Source: Desulfuromonadales bacterium (GTDB taxonomy: Bacteria; Desulfobacterota; JAENJC01). Taken from it: a stretch of 45,378 nt of DNA. This document shows, in pieces, positions 1 to 7,939 of this stretch (the first letter of the stretch is position 1; the number at the start of each line of letters is the position of its first letter). The notes under the pieces were generated by a model, which was not told the DNA's origin, did not search any database, and saw nothing but the letters and a program-made list of their open reading frames with translations. A program made the translations under genes and the position numbers. The stretch lies in the NCBI GenBank assembly GCA_919902985.1, contig CAKKSC010000043.1:1-45378 (forward strand). The letters are read 5' to 3'.

Positions 1-1700
1 ACTTCAGCAACATAAACGGCTCCGGCAGTCCCCTTGGCTCCGGCCGGTGGAGCTTCTATCAGGGCAAGACTGTATTCCAGGCTTCGAGCCACTACAACCC
101 GCCGGCGGGCAGTTTTTACTGGCCCGGCACTTCGGGAGACCCTACAGCCATCTGGCCGAGGCAAAGCCGTTCAAGCCTGCCTTCGGGCAACCAGGGAAGC
201 TGCCTTAATTGCCACACGCCGCACGGGATAAAAGAGGGAGGGACATCCATGGCCTTTGATACGAGTGCGGTGCCGACCTCTCCGACGAACATGCACCTTT
301 CCGCGAACAACGTATCGGTGAGTTCTAACTACGTCATCCCGCGCCAGTTGATATCGTGGGAGGAGGCGCTCTGCGAGAGGTGCCACGATGCGAGCGGCCC
401 GTCCACGAAGAACATACAGGATGAGATAAACAAGAGGGCTCTTTCGGGTGGGAGCGGCCACCCAGTGGATGACACGACGCTTGCCGGCAGACATACGGCC
501 TCGGAGAATACTGAGGTAACGACAAAGCATGTTGAATGTTACGACTGCCACAACCCGCATGTCGTAAAGGCCCCGACAGGGGTCAAGGGGGATGGGGACG
601 GCGGCAGGGTAAAGGGCATGAAGTTTGTTGACATAGGCGGGACTGTCCGGGACCCTGCCACGGGCTACCGACAGCCCTATGTTTACGAGGTCTGCTTCAG
701 GTGCCATGGAAATACGTGGAACCAGGTATTCAACGGCAATGTCTATCCTGCGCAGACCACAAGTCGGCCTGATGGCAGGAGCAACAAGAGGCTGGAATTC
801 GACCCGAACGCCACTGACGCCACTTACGGTCCTCCTCAGGCGTTTAACAGCGCCTACCACCCGGTGGCGTCGCCTGGAAAAAACACCTCGCTTGCGCTCT
901 GCATGCAGTTGCAGTCTGCCTTCGGTCTCAACTGTTCGAGCGCGGCAACGGCCAAGACTTCGTTGCAGAACCTTACCATCAACTGCACTGACTGCCACAA
1001 CACGAACGCCGCGGGCGGAGTGAGCGGGCCCATCACAGAGTCGAACCTGAGGACAACGGACGTGTCGTCGAATTATGCAGGGACAAACCCTGTTGGTCCG
1101 CACGGCTCGCAGATAGCGACCCCTGCGTTGAACTTCTATTCCGGAGTCTCTGATAACGGCGACAGGAGTATATTGAGGGACTACTATTTCACCGGCACGC
1201 TGCCGACCACGAGCAGGTCTTTTAACGCGCCTACGAGCACAACGGAGTTCCAGAACAGGTTCAAGCTCTGCTTCAACTGCCATGACTGGAACACGTTCTA
1301 TGGCAACAACGACAACACGAATTTTTACAGGGGCGGCGGCGGGATGGGAATGGGGCCCTCCAACCTTCATTCGTATCATTTGAACGGGGACGGAGGCGGC
1401 ATGATGTGGGCAACTACCTATGAGGCCTGCATGGTCTGCCATTACAATGTCCACAGCAACGTACAGGCCACCAACACCAACTATACCGGCGGGGGCACAC
1501 AGCCGCCAGATGGAGATTCGCACCTTATAAACTTTGCGCCAAGCGTGGTTACCGCCAATGGCTATTCAAAGCCTGCATGGTATTATTCCGGTGGGAACAT
1601 GAGTTGCAACCTGTTTTGTCACGGGGTGAGTATGGTCTACACATACAGCTGCAGCCATGCTATTACCAACGGGACTACCGATACATGCAACGACAATTGA
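1..1700 (+). CDS. Multihaem c-type cytochrome, 5' end outside window
   Basis: The frame is open from base 3, so the ATG at 249 is not the real start. Eight haem-binding motifs are visible: CLNCH (201-215), CERCH (372-386), CYDCH (537-551), CFRCH (693-707), CTDCH (984-998), CFNCH (1269-1283), CMVCH (1428-1442) and a last one, CNLFCH (1605-1622), with three residues between the cysteines instead of two. The motifs are widely spaced by Asn/Gly/Ser/Thr-rich sequence, as in large exported multihaem cytochromes of metal reducers and Nitrospirota. It probably acts as a periplasmic or surface electron carrier; the partner is unknown. The stop is at 1698-1700, and a beta-propeller gene follows 14 bases later, so the two are likely co-transcribed. 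No signal peptide can be judged because the start is missing. Confidence 0.93.
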   Translation, partial: FSNINGSGSPLGSGRWSFYQGKTVFQASSHYNPPAGSFYWPGTSGDPTAIWPRQSRSSLPSGNQGSCLNCHTPHGIKEGGTSMAFDTSAVPTSPTNMHLSANNVSVSSNYVIPRQLISWEEALCERCHDASGPSTKNIQDEINKRALSGGSGHPVDDTTLAGRHTASENTEVTTKHVECYDCHNPHVVKAPTGVKGDGDGGRVKGMKFVDIGGTVRDPATGYRQPYVYEVCFRCHGNTWNQVFNGNVYPAQTTSRPDGRSNKRLEFDPNATDATYGPPQAFNSAYHPVASPGKNTSLALCMQLQSAFGLNCSSAATAKTSLQNLTINCTDCHNTNAAGGVSGPITESNLRTTDVSSNYAGTNPVGPHGSQIATPALNFYSGVSDNGDRSILRDYYFTGTLPTTSRSFNAPTSTTEFQNRFKLCFNCHDWNTFYGNNDNTNFYRGGGGMGMGPSNLHSYHLNGDGGGMMWATTYEACMVCHYNVHSNVQATNTNYTGGGTQPPDGDSHLINFAPSVVTANGYSKPAWYYSGGNMSCNLFCHGVSMVYTYSCSHAITNGTTDTCNDN

Positions 1701-1714
1701 GGTATCTCGATTTT

Positions 1715-2689
1715 ATGAAATTTACCGTTTACCCTGTTATAGTGCTTCTATCTCTTTTACAGGCCCCGGTTTTCGCGGCCGGTGCGGCGGGATATCACCT
1801 CTATGTGGCCCGTTTCTCTGACGGCGACATCACTGTCATTGACAGCGCCACACATAAGGCGATTGGGAAGATAGTGATGGGCTTCGGCTCAAACCCCGCC
1901 GAGGTCATCCAGTCCCCTGATAAAAAACTGCTCTACGTGAGCAACCGCGGACTTGACGAGATAGCCGTTATTGACGTGAAATCAGGGAAGGTCACCGCAA
2001 GGATAAAGACAGGCATACACCCCAATTTCACGAAGATTACCCCTGACGGAAGATACCTTGTCGTAGCCAACAACCAGGATAATCACGCTACAGTTATAGA
2101 CCTTTCCACAAACGCTGCTGTCGGAAGGCCGAGCGAGGGCCTGGGGGCCTCCGGGGTCGCCATAACCGATGACAGCAGGTATGCGTACATCACTTCTATA
2201 TACGATGATGACATATCCGTTATCGACCTTGGAAATATGGAAAGGGTGCGCATAGTAAAGGTGCGCGGCGCTATGGCCATTGTGATACCTCACGGAAGCC
2301 GCTTCGCCTACCTGTGCAGCAACCGCAACAGCATTTCCGTTCTCGATATCTCCGCCAACGAGGTCGTGGGAAGCATCCCTGTAGGGGATACCCCCAACTA
2401 TATCACCCTTTCTTCGGACGGCGCCCGCGCCTTCGTCACCAACGCCATGTCCAATACCCTTTCGGTCATTGACCTTGCTAAACGGGCCGTCATAAAGGAG
2501 ATCGCCGTCGGGCGTGAACCGACCTCATCGGCGCTTTCGCCGGACGGCAAGTACCTGTTCGTAAATAATCACAGTGATGGAGGTACGGACGGAAGCATTT
2601 CAGTTATAGATGTGAACTCTTTAACAGAGATAGAACGGTTTAAATTCGTGAGAAACCCGCGGGCCCTGGCCGTTCTTCCGGCAAAATAA
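1715..2689 (+). CDS. Exported YVTN-family beta-propeller protein
   Basis: 324 residues from the ATG at 1715, chosen because it gives a clean signal peptide (MKFTVYPVIVLLSLL..., cleavage after PVFA); the frame is open further upstream into the cytochrome gene but without a signal. The mature part is made of about seven repeats of roughly 42 residues containing V-I-D (ITVIDSATHK, IAVIDVKSGK, ATVIDLSTNA, ISVIDLGN, ISVLDISAN, LSVIDLAKR, ISVIDVNSL), each with a preceding Y-V/A-x-N blade strand. This is the YVTN/NHL-like propeller architecture, usually a periplasmic binding or surface protein. It follows the multihaem cytochrome by 14 bases, suggesting a shared operon and a scaffold role near the electron-transfer protein. 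A weak GAGGT lies about 12 bases upstream. The substrate is unknown. Confidence 0.88.
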   Translation: MKFTVYPVIVLLSLLQAPVFAAGAAGYHLYVARFSDGDITVIDSATHKAIGKIVMGFGSNPAEVIQSPDKKLLYVSNRGLDEIAVIDVKSGKVTARIKTGIHPNFTKITPDGRYLVVANNQDNHATVIDLSTNAAVGRPSEGLGASGVAITDDSRYAYITSIYDDDISVIDLGNMERVRIVKVRGAMAIVIPHGSRFAYLCSNRNSISVLDISANEVVGSIPVGDTPNYITLSSDGARAFVTNAMSNTLSVIDLAKRAVIKEIAVGREPTSSALSPDGKYLFVNNHSDGGTDGSISVIDVNSLTEIERFKFVRNPRALAVLPAK

Positions 2690-2788
2690 TCGTATTAAAA
2701 AGGAAGAGGATATAAGAAGCATTGGTATCGGTCTTCTGCCTTCAAAGATGGCTGCCGAAGTCGTGGTAATAATTCACAATTAAGTTGC

Positions 2789-2816
2789 TTGACAGGTAAT
2801 ACAGATGTGGTAAAGT
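2789..2816 (+). promoter_or_regulatory. Candidate sigma-70 promoter
   Basis: TTGACA at 2789-2794, a 16-base spacer and TAAAGT at 2811-2816 (four of six matches to the -10 consensus). It lies about 100 bases before the lipoprotein gene at 2915, in an otherwise gene-free 225-base gap. Judged by eye only. Confidence 0.45.
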
Positions 2817-2914
2817 TTCATCGAAACCCCCGAGGTTTTTGCAAAAGTCCGAAATTACTATAAACAGGTCATTAGACCATTTGAATTGAATTTAAAAAAT
2901 AAAAGGAGGCAGGT

Positions 2915-4864
2915 ATGAACATCCAGAAAGTAACAAGGTTTTTGGCAATAGCTCTATCAGCGGCTGCTCTCGCAGGTTACGGCTGTGGTAGAGATGGTGG
3001 CGGTGGAGGAGCAACAACGACTGGAACAACAACGACTGGAACGACAATAACAGGCGCTACACAGGCAACCTCTGCAACTGGTTCCGGCACCCAGTCCGCT
3101 GGTGTTGGCTCAAACAGCGGGCAGACCCTCAGTAATCTGGCTGCAGTTGGTGGCTCATGCCCCGGCTGCGCGCCGCAGTATAGATCACCACTTGCGGGAA
3201 AGGACAAGAGATTTAACAAGCTCCATGCCGCGGAAGTAAAGGCAATGAGAGTGCCTCAGATGAAGAAGGCAGCCTTTCTTAAAAAGGCAAAGGCCTTTGC
3301 AGCAGGCAAGAAGGCCTCTATACCAATATCACTCCCCGCTGAACCATGTACAGATGGAGGAACGGTTGCCATAAGCGGATCTGTTGACGACGTAACATAT
3401 GCATATACAATGACCATGACCTTTGTCAACTGCCGTGACATGGACACAGAGTCTTCAGGCACGATAACCAATAGCGGGACCTTTTCTGCTACTACCGGCG
3501 GGGATACCTTCACTATGAAACTTGGAGATGCCGATGGTGTTATCGAGGCAACAGATTTCAAGGTTAGAGAGTTTACGAATAACTACACCAACCTGTTCGC
3601 AGCGTATACCGCTGACATGACAATGACTGGAAGCGGTGATCCAACGCTGGATGCTCAGAATAATGTTACAGGGTACACCTTTACCTTTACCGGCAATGGC
3701 AAAGAGGAATACACTGACTTTATAGATACCTATACCCTTGAGTTTACAAACCTTATCTTTAGCTCAACCTCAACAGGGTTATTGACGACAGTAGCCTCAG
3801 GGAGCGACACAATAAACGGCACGTTCAAAGAAAGCTGGACAGAAGGGGCAACAGCCAATAGTGTGGCCTTGACCTTTGGCGATGCAGATACAGCGGCAGA
3901 GGTCACAACCAATACAACCCCTGACTTTACCATTGCATGGGAGACGGATTGGGCGACATATTATAAATTCAGCGTGGATGGACAGGTTGCTACGGATTAT
4001 ACAACACCGAGTGATGCCGACTGCCTTGACGGGACTTTCCTGATTGACACAACCACACCAATCAACGAGAATCTGTCAACAGGTCTTACAACAGCCGGAC
4101 AGATGACAATAAATACCAACACGACTGTCACATTTAATGCCGATGGGACCGTAACTGTGACAGTGAGCGGTCAAACCCCTGTGTCTTATACTTCTCAGAA
4201 CGCACTGGAAGCGGTCTGCCCCATTGAGGATATGGAACAGGATACCAGCTCAGAGCAGACGTTTGATAATACAACAACAACTACTACGACTACATCTGGA
4301 ACTACCCTGTTGGCAACATTGAGCTGGACAGGCACAGGCTGTCCTACAACCGGCTGCACCAGCGATATGGACTTGCACCTCGCCCATTATGCTACTGCAC
4401 CAACATCAACAACCGCCGTAACTGACTGGGAGATATATTTTTCCAATGATGACCCGTCAACTGTATTGCCTAACGATGATACAAGCACACCGATTGTTAC
4501 GAACGCGACCGGGGACACGGTCGGAGGATTCGAGGGCAATCTTGACTACGATGATACAGAAGGTGATGGACCTGAGCACATAACTATTGAATCTCTTCCA
4601 ACCGGTTACTATGTACTATACGTTGACTCGTATAGCCTGGATCAAGATACAGGCGCAACAGTTACCGTATCCCTGAATATAGGCGGAAATCTTTATACCT
4701 TCCCAACCCATGCCTTCTCAAGCACAGCAACCACAAGTTACAGGGTTGTGGATATAAGTGTTGATTCCTCTGGGACAGTAACCCTGCTTACGCCTGACAC
4801 CACAAATTTCCCGGCGCTATATTATCCTGCGCCAGGGGCAAGACCGGCCAAAGCGAGACGTTAA
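2915..4864 (+). CDS. Large Thr-rich lipoprotein with C-terminal DMDLH domain
   Basis: 649 residues; the start is fixed by AGGAGG at 2904-2909. The N-terminus is a lipoprotein-type signal ending in AGYGC (residues 20-24), followed by a Gly run and a Thr-rich linker of TTTG/TTGT repeats. Residues about 90-420 form a beta-rich region with paired cysteines and no family I recognise. Around residues 465-625 a segment with DMDLHLAHY, then an acidic GNLDYDDTEGDGPE stretch and a YYVLYVDSY strand resembles the YfaP/DUF2135 type of extracellular beta-sandwich domain. The C-terminus is basic and Pro/Ala-rich. It is probably a surface lipoprotein. A strong terminator follows, so it is likely monocistronic, driven by the promoter near 2789. 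The function is not known. Confidence 0.85.
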   Translation: MNIQKVTRFLAIALSAAALAGYGCGRDGGGGGATTTGTTTTGTTITGATQATSATGSGTQSAGVGSNSGQTLSNLAAVGGSCPGCAPQYRSPLAGKDKRFNKLHAAEVKAMRVPQMKKAAFLKKAKAFAAGKKASIPISLPAEPCTDGGTVAISGSVDDVTYAYTMTMTFVNCRDMDTESSGTITNSGTFSATTGGDTFTMKLGDADGVIEATDFKVREFTNNYTNLFAAYTADMTMTGSGDPTLDAQNNVTGYTFTFTGNGKEEYTDFIDTYTLEFTNLIFSSTSTGLLTTVASGSDTINGTFKESWTEGATANSVALTFGDADTAAEVTTNTTPDFTIAWETDWATYYKFSVDGQVATDYTTPSDADCLDGTFLIDTTTPINENLSTGLTTAGQMTINTNTTVTFNADGTVTVTVSGQTPVSYTSQNALEAVCPIEDMEQDTSSEQTFDNTTTTTTTTSGTTLLATLSWTGTGCPTTGCTSDMDLHLAHYATAPTSTTAVTDWEIYFSNDDPSTVLPNDDTSTPIVTNATGDTVGGFEGNLDYDDTEGDGPEHITIESLPTGYYVLYVDSYSLDQDTGATVTVSLNIGGNLYTFPTHAFSSTATTSYRVVDISVDSSGTVTLLTPDTTNFPALYYPAPGARPAKARR

Positions 4865-4885
4865 TAGAGTAAATAGTTTTCATTC

Positions 4886-4917
4886 AGGGGCGTCTTCGGA
4901 CGCCCCTTTCTTTTTGT
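4886..4917 (+). terminator. Rho-independent terminator with UUCG loop
   Basis: Nine-base stem AGGGGCGTC/GACGCCCCT (4886-4894 with 4899-4907) closed by a TTCG tetraloop and followed by a T-rich run. It ends the lipoprotein transcript. Confidence 0.93.
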
Positions 4918-4942
4918 AATCGGGATGATATAATCAGGCCAT

Positions 4943-5734
4943 ATGAGAAAGTCCGAATCCGTCTTTAGAAAATCTCTTTTCCTGTTCGTAATAATGCTTA
5001 TAATCTCAGTTTCCTCATCCTCAGCCTTAACGGCCCCGGAGTTTTCTTTACATGGCGAGGATGATAAGGTTTACAGGCTTGAGGATTTTAAGGGCAAGCC
5101 CCTCATCCTCTTTTTCTTCTCCTTTTCCTGCGGCCACTGCGAAAGGGCAATGCCTGGAATCAAAGAACTATATGAAAACTCTAACGGAAGATATAATATC
5201 CTTGGAGTTGTATACGGCGCTCCGAAAGAGGGTATGAAAGATAAAATAATAGAAACCGGAACAGAGTTCCCTGTTGCCAAAGGAACGAGGAAAATCAGGG
5301 AGGATTATAAGGTCGGCGGCACCCCGTATATATGGGTCATAGGTGCTGATGGGACACTGAAAGAGAGATTTGTTGGGGAGAGAGGGGCAGAGATGCTAAA
5401 AGAGGGAGTGAAGGAGGAGTCAAGAGTCGGCCTGTTTGAACTCTCTTCAGACCCAAAAGGTCATGAAGGCAAAGATATTGAAACAGGCGGCCTCTTGATC
5501 CAGACATCTCCTTCTTATTTCCCAAAACCAGTATTTATGATTACCAACGGCACAGATAAGGTCCGGGTGTCTCCCTGGCTTCCGCTGGAAGTCGCACCTT
5601 CGCCAAAGGGCTTAAAGAAACATAGGAAAAAAGTCATGAGCGACTTTTTGGACAAATATGTTATTATCTCAGGAAAGGTTGTATTGGAAGACAGGAAACC
5701 TTTTATCGAGGTGAAGGATGCGAAAACAGAATAG
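4943..5734 (+). CDS. TlpA-like thioredoxin fused to a C-terminal OB-like domain
   Basis: 263 residues. A hydrophobic signal (residues 10-30) is followed by a TlpA/AhpC-type thioredoxin fold: an [13 protein letters not shown] strand, the [14 protein letters not shown] motif, the redox pair CGHC at residues 63-66 and a cis-Pro GGTPY. The C-terminal third (from about residue 170) is an extra domain ending in a pattern ([12 protein letters not shown]...PFIEV) typical of small OB-fold domains. It probably acts as a periplasmic thiol reductant or isomerase; the window also has another TlpA (35999) and CcdA (43323) that could feed it electrons. There is no clear Shine-Dalgarno; TATAAT at 4929-4934 sits eight bases before the ATG. 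It overlaps the next gene by 17 bases. Confidence 0.85.
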   Translation: MRKSESVFRKSLFLFVIMLIISVSSSSALTAPEFSLHGEDDKVYRLEDFKGKPLILFFFSFSCGHCERAMPGIKELYENSNGRYNILGVVYGAPKEGMKDKIIETGTEFPVAKGTRKIREDYKVGGTPYIWVIGADGTLKERFVGERGAEMLKEGVKEESRVGLFELSSDPKGHEGKDIETGGLLIQTSPSYFPKPVFMITNGTDKVRVSPWLPLEVAPSPKGLKKHRKKVMSDFLDKYVIISGKVVLEDRKPFIEVKDAKTE

Positions 5735-7856
5735 AAGCCGTGGGTCATGGGTTATGGGTTATGGGTTATGGGTAATTAAACCCATCACCTGTCACCTATC
5801 ACCTGTCGCCAGACTTTTCACGTCTCACGTCTTACGTCTCACGTTCCTTACACTTTGCACTTTGCATTTTGCAATTTGCAGCTCTGCCTCCGCTGCCCCG
5901 CACATAACCAGAGGTAAGCCTGAGCCACCTTCAAAGGTCGGGAAGCATCTTTCGGAGCGGATGAAGGCGAAGATGTTTGCCCCTATGCTGGCCAACGCGA
6001 CTACAGGCACTGTAAAGGTGCTGTTTCTGAAGGTTGATTTCCCCGCAGACACGGATATATCTACTACTGGTGACGGGACATGGGCTGACCCTGCCTATGC
6101 CAATAGCGGCAAATCAGATTTTTGGATAAACAATAACAAGATTGGTTTCGAAAATTACTACAATGAGGTTTCTTTTGGCCAACTTACGTTACAGGTTGAT
6201 GTCTTCCCTTCCGCACCGGGGACTGCCTATCGTCTGAGCAATCCCATGGTGAGTTATGGCAACGAATCTGGTACGGCGTTAGGAAACCTTATTTCTGAAA
6301 GCATAACCAAGGCAGATACTGATATCGACTTCAGTCAGTACCAGGCTGTCCTCATTGTCCATGCCGGTCCGGGAGAAGAGACGGACACCGCCTCAAATAC
6401 GTCTAATGACTTATGGTCTCTTTATTGGTCACAATCAACGACTATCGTCACTGCGGATGGCAAGGCATTCAGCGAGGCCATCATCATGCCCCAGACAGGG
6501 ACACAGGACGGCGGCACCGTTGATCCGCTCGGCATATATGTCCATGAGTTCGGCCACTGGCTCGGCCTTCCTGACCTCTATTATACTGACTCTTTTCCGC
6601 CCTATCTCTGGGACGGTGTGGGGAAATGGAGCCTGATGGGGGACGGGATATATCTTGGCTCTCCTCAAGGGAGTTCTCCAGCTCACCTTGATGCATGGTG
6701 CAAGACATATCTGGGGTGGGTAACACCTGATACGATGTCAACGTTTGTCAATTCCGCTAATCCTGGTGACCCTGGCGCTGCTTTATTAGCTCCTGTTGAG
6801 ACGAACAAACGGATCATCAAGCTCCCTGCAAGCACAACTACTCCGTCCCAGTATTTTCTGCTTGAAAACAGACAGAAGACACTTTTTGATTCGGACCTTC
6901 CAGGGAGCGGACTTCTTGTATGGCTGATAGATGAAGCCGTCATAAATGGCAATATGGCAGACAATTCCGTTAACAATAATCCTTTAAGGCCTGGAGTTAA
7001 GCTCATAGAGGCAGATGGGAATAACGATCTGATGAGCTATGGCGGTGATTACGGCGGCCCCGGCGATCCGTTCCCGGGAACTTCCAACAATATCTTATTT
7101 ACCCCATACACCAATCCTGCATCAACTCCAAATTTAGGTTTTGCCTGGCTATACCTTAAATATATAGCTGTTTCAGGTTCCAATATAAGCACAACCATAG
7201 GATTTGCCCCTGCCCCCCCTGTCCTTACGGTATCTGCCAACTCCAGCGCACTCCTGACCTGGAATGTTGTCAGCGATGCAACGTCATACAGGCTTTATAA
7301 AAACGCTGGTCTACAACCCATTGCTGAAACGAATCAAACACAATACACCGACGGTAACGCTGTAAACGGAGATAAATACTCCATTACGGCTATAGATAGC
7401 AGCGGATACGAAAGCGCTAAGTCAGCTTCAGCTACTGTTGTTTTTAGCAGTGGTGGCGGTAGTGTAGGCGGCGGATGTTTTATTGCAACGGCTGCATACG
7501 GTTCATATGAGGCGCCTTACGTTAAGATATTAAGGGAGTTCAGGGACAACTACCTCTTAAAGAGTTTTGAGCTTCGAGTTTTGAGTTTCGAGTTTGATGT
7601 CCCAAACATTTTAGGAAGGACATTTGTAAAGGCCTACTACAGGATAAGCCCGCCGATAGCTGATTTTATAAGGGAAAGCGAGGTCCTGAAATTCCTTGTG
7701 CGGATTGTCCTTCTGCCGCTGATAGGGATGGCGGCGTTTCTGGTGAAGGCCACCTTTTTGCAGAAATGTGTCGCTTTCGGTGTATTGATAATTGGACAGA
7801 CATTTATTGTCCACAGATTACACAGACCGCTCAGAGTAACTCAGATAGAAGGCTAA
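5718..7856 (+). CDS. M6-family zinc metalloprotease with CFI-box C-terminus
   Basis: 712 residues; the start is supported by GAGGTGAAGG just upstream. The first 60 residues, including the signal peptide core, are encoded by tandem heptamers (5744-5879). The catalytic domain carries [13 protein letters not shown] with zinc ligands H276, H280 and the following aspartate, plus the WSLMGDG motif of M6 (immune inhibitor A-like) peptidases. Then come a fibronectin III-like domain (about 495-575), a Gly linker and a C-terminal [10 protein letters not shown] segment with [10 protein letters not shown], the conserved tail known from NCBI as the CFI-box type. A 12-residue stretch made of GAGTTTY heptamers is inserted within that tail. 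It is probably secreted and is a plausible client of the type II system at 24471-35280 (inference). Confidence 0.92.
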   Translation: MRKQNRSRGSWVMGYGLWVIKPITCHLSPVARLFTSHVLRLTFLTLCTLHFAICSSASAAPHITRGKPEPPSKVGKHLSERMKAKMFAPMLANATTGTVKVLFLKVDFPADTDISTTGDGTWADPAYANSGKSDFWINNNKIGFENYYNEVSFGQLTLQVDVFPSAPGTAYRLSNPMVSYGNESGTALGNLISESITKADTDIDFSQYQAVLIVHAGPGEETDTASNTSNDLWSLYWSQSTTIVTADGKAFSEAIIMPQTGTQDGGTVDPLGIYVHEFGHWLGLPDLYYTDSFPPYLWDGVGKWSLMGDGIYLGSPQGSSPAHLDAWCKTYLGWVTPDTMSTFVNSANPGDPGAALLAPVETNKRIIKLPASTTTPSQYFLLENRQKTLFDSDLPGSGLLVWLIDEAVINGNMADNSVNNNPLRPGVKLIEADGNNDLMSYGGDYGGPGDPFPGTSNNILFTPYTNPASTPNLGFAWLYLKYIAVSGSNISTTIGFAPAPPVLTVSANSSALLTWNVVSDATSYRLYKNAGLQPIAETNQTQYTDGNAVNGDKYSITAIDSSGYESAKSASATVVFSSGGGSVGGGCFIATAAYGSYEAPYVKILREFRDNYLLKSFELRVLSFEFDVPNILGRTFVKAYYRISPPIADFIRESEVLKFLVRIVLLPLIGMAAFLVKATFLQKCVAFGVLIIGQTFIVHRLHRPLRVTQIEG
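5744..5879 (+). repeat. Four consecutive heptamer families
   Basis: Four different imperfect tandem heptamer blocks in one stretch: GTTATGG x4 (5744-5771), RTCACCT x3 (5784-5804), TCACGTC x4 (5818-5845) and ACTTTGC-like x4 (5852-5879). All are translated as the N-terminus of the M6 protease; the last block encodes the hydrophobic signal core. Confidence 0.9.
7562..7596 (+). repeat. GAGTTTY heptamer tract inside a gene
   Basis: Five tandem heptamers GAGTTTT, GAGCTTC, GAGTTTT, GAGTTTC, GAGTTTG. They lie between the YLL and the ILGRTFV parts of the conserved CFI-box tail, where related proteins have only a few residues, so this looks like an in-frame insertion. Confidence 0.85.
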
Positions 7857-7870
7857 ACTGTCTATGATTC

Positions 7871-7920
7871 GTAGGAACAGGTCTTTAGACCTGTTAACAT
7901 GGCTAAAGCCATGTTTCTAC
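7871..7920. repeat. BIME: two head-to-head 25-bp REPs
   Basis: Left REP (7871-7895) starts with GTAG and forms a hairpin on ACAGGTC/GACCTGT; right REP (7896-7920) is the second type, in opposite orientation, with ACATGGC/GCCATGT and ending CTAC. The two abut with no spacer. The same 50-bp arrangement recurs at 42938 and 44037. It sits just before the Shine-Dalgarno of the cyclase gene and could act as an attenuating or stabilising hairpin. Confidence 0.9.
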
Positions 7921-7939
7921 TATAAAATAAGGTGCAGTT

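Noticed and set aside
249-251. ATG at 249 as the start of the cytochrome
   Set aside because: The same frame is open to base 3 and contains another haem motif (CLNCH at 201-215).
171-1523. 450-codon open frame on the minus strand opposite the cytochrome
   Set aside because: It lies fully opposite a gene with eight haem motifs, has no recognisable domain and an arginine/valine-rich composition typical of a mirror frame.
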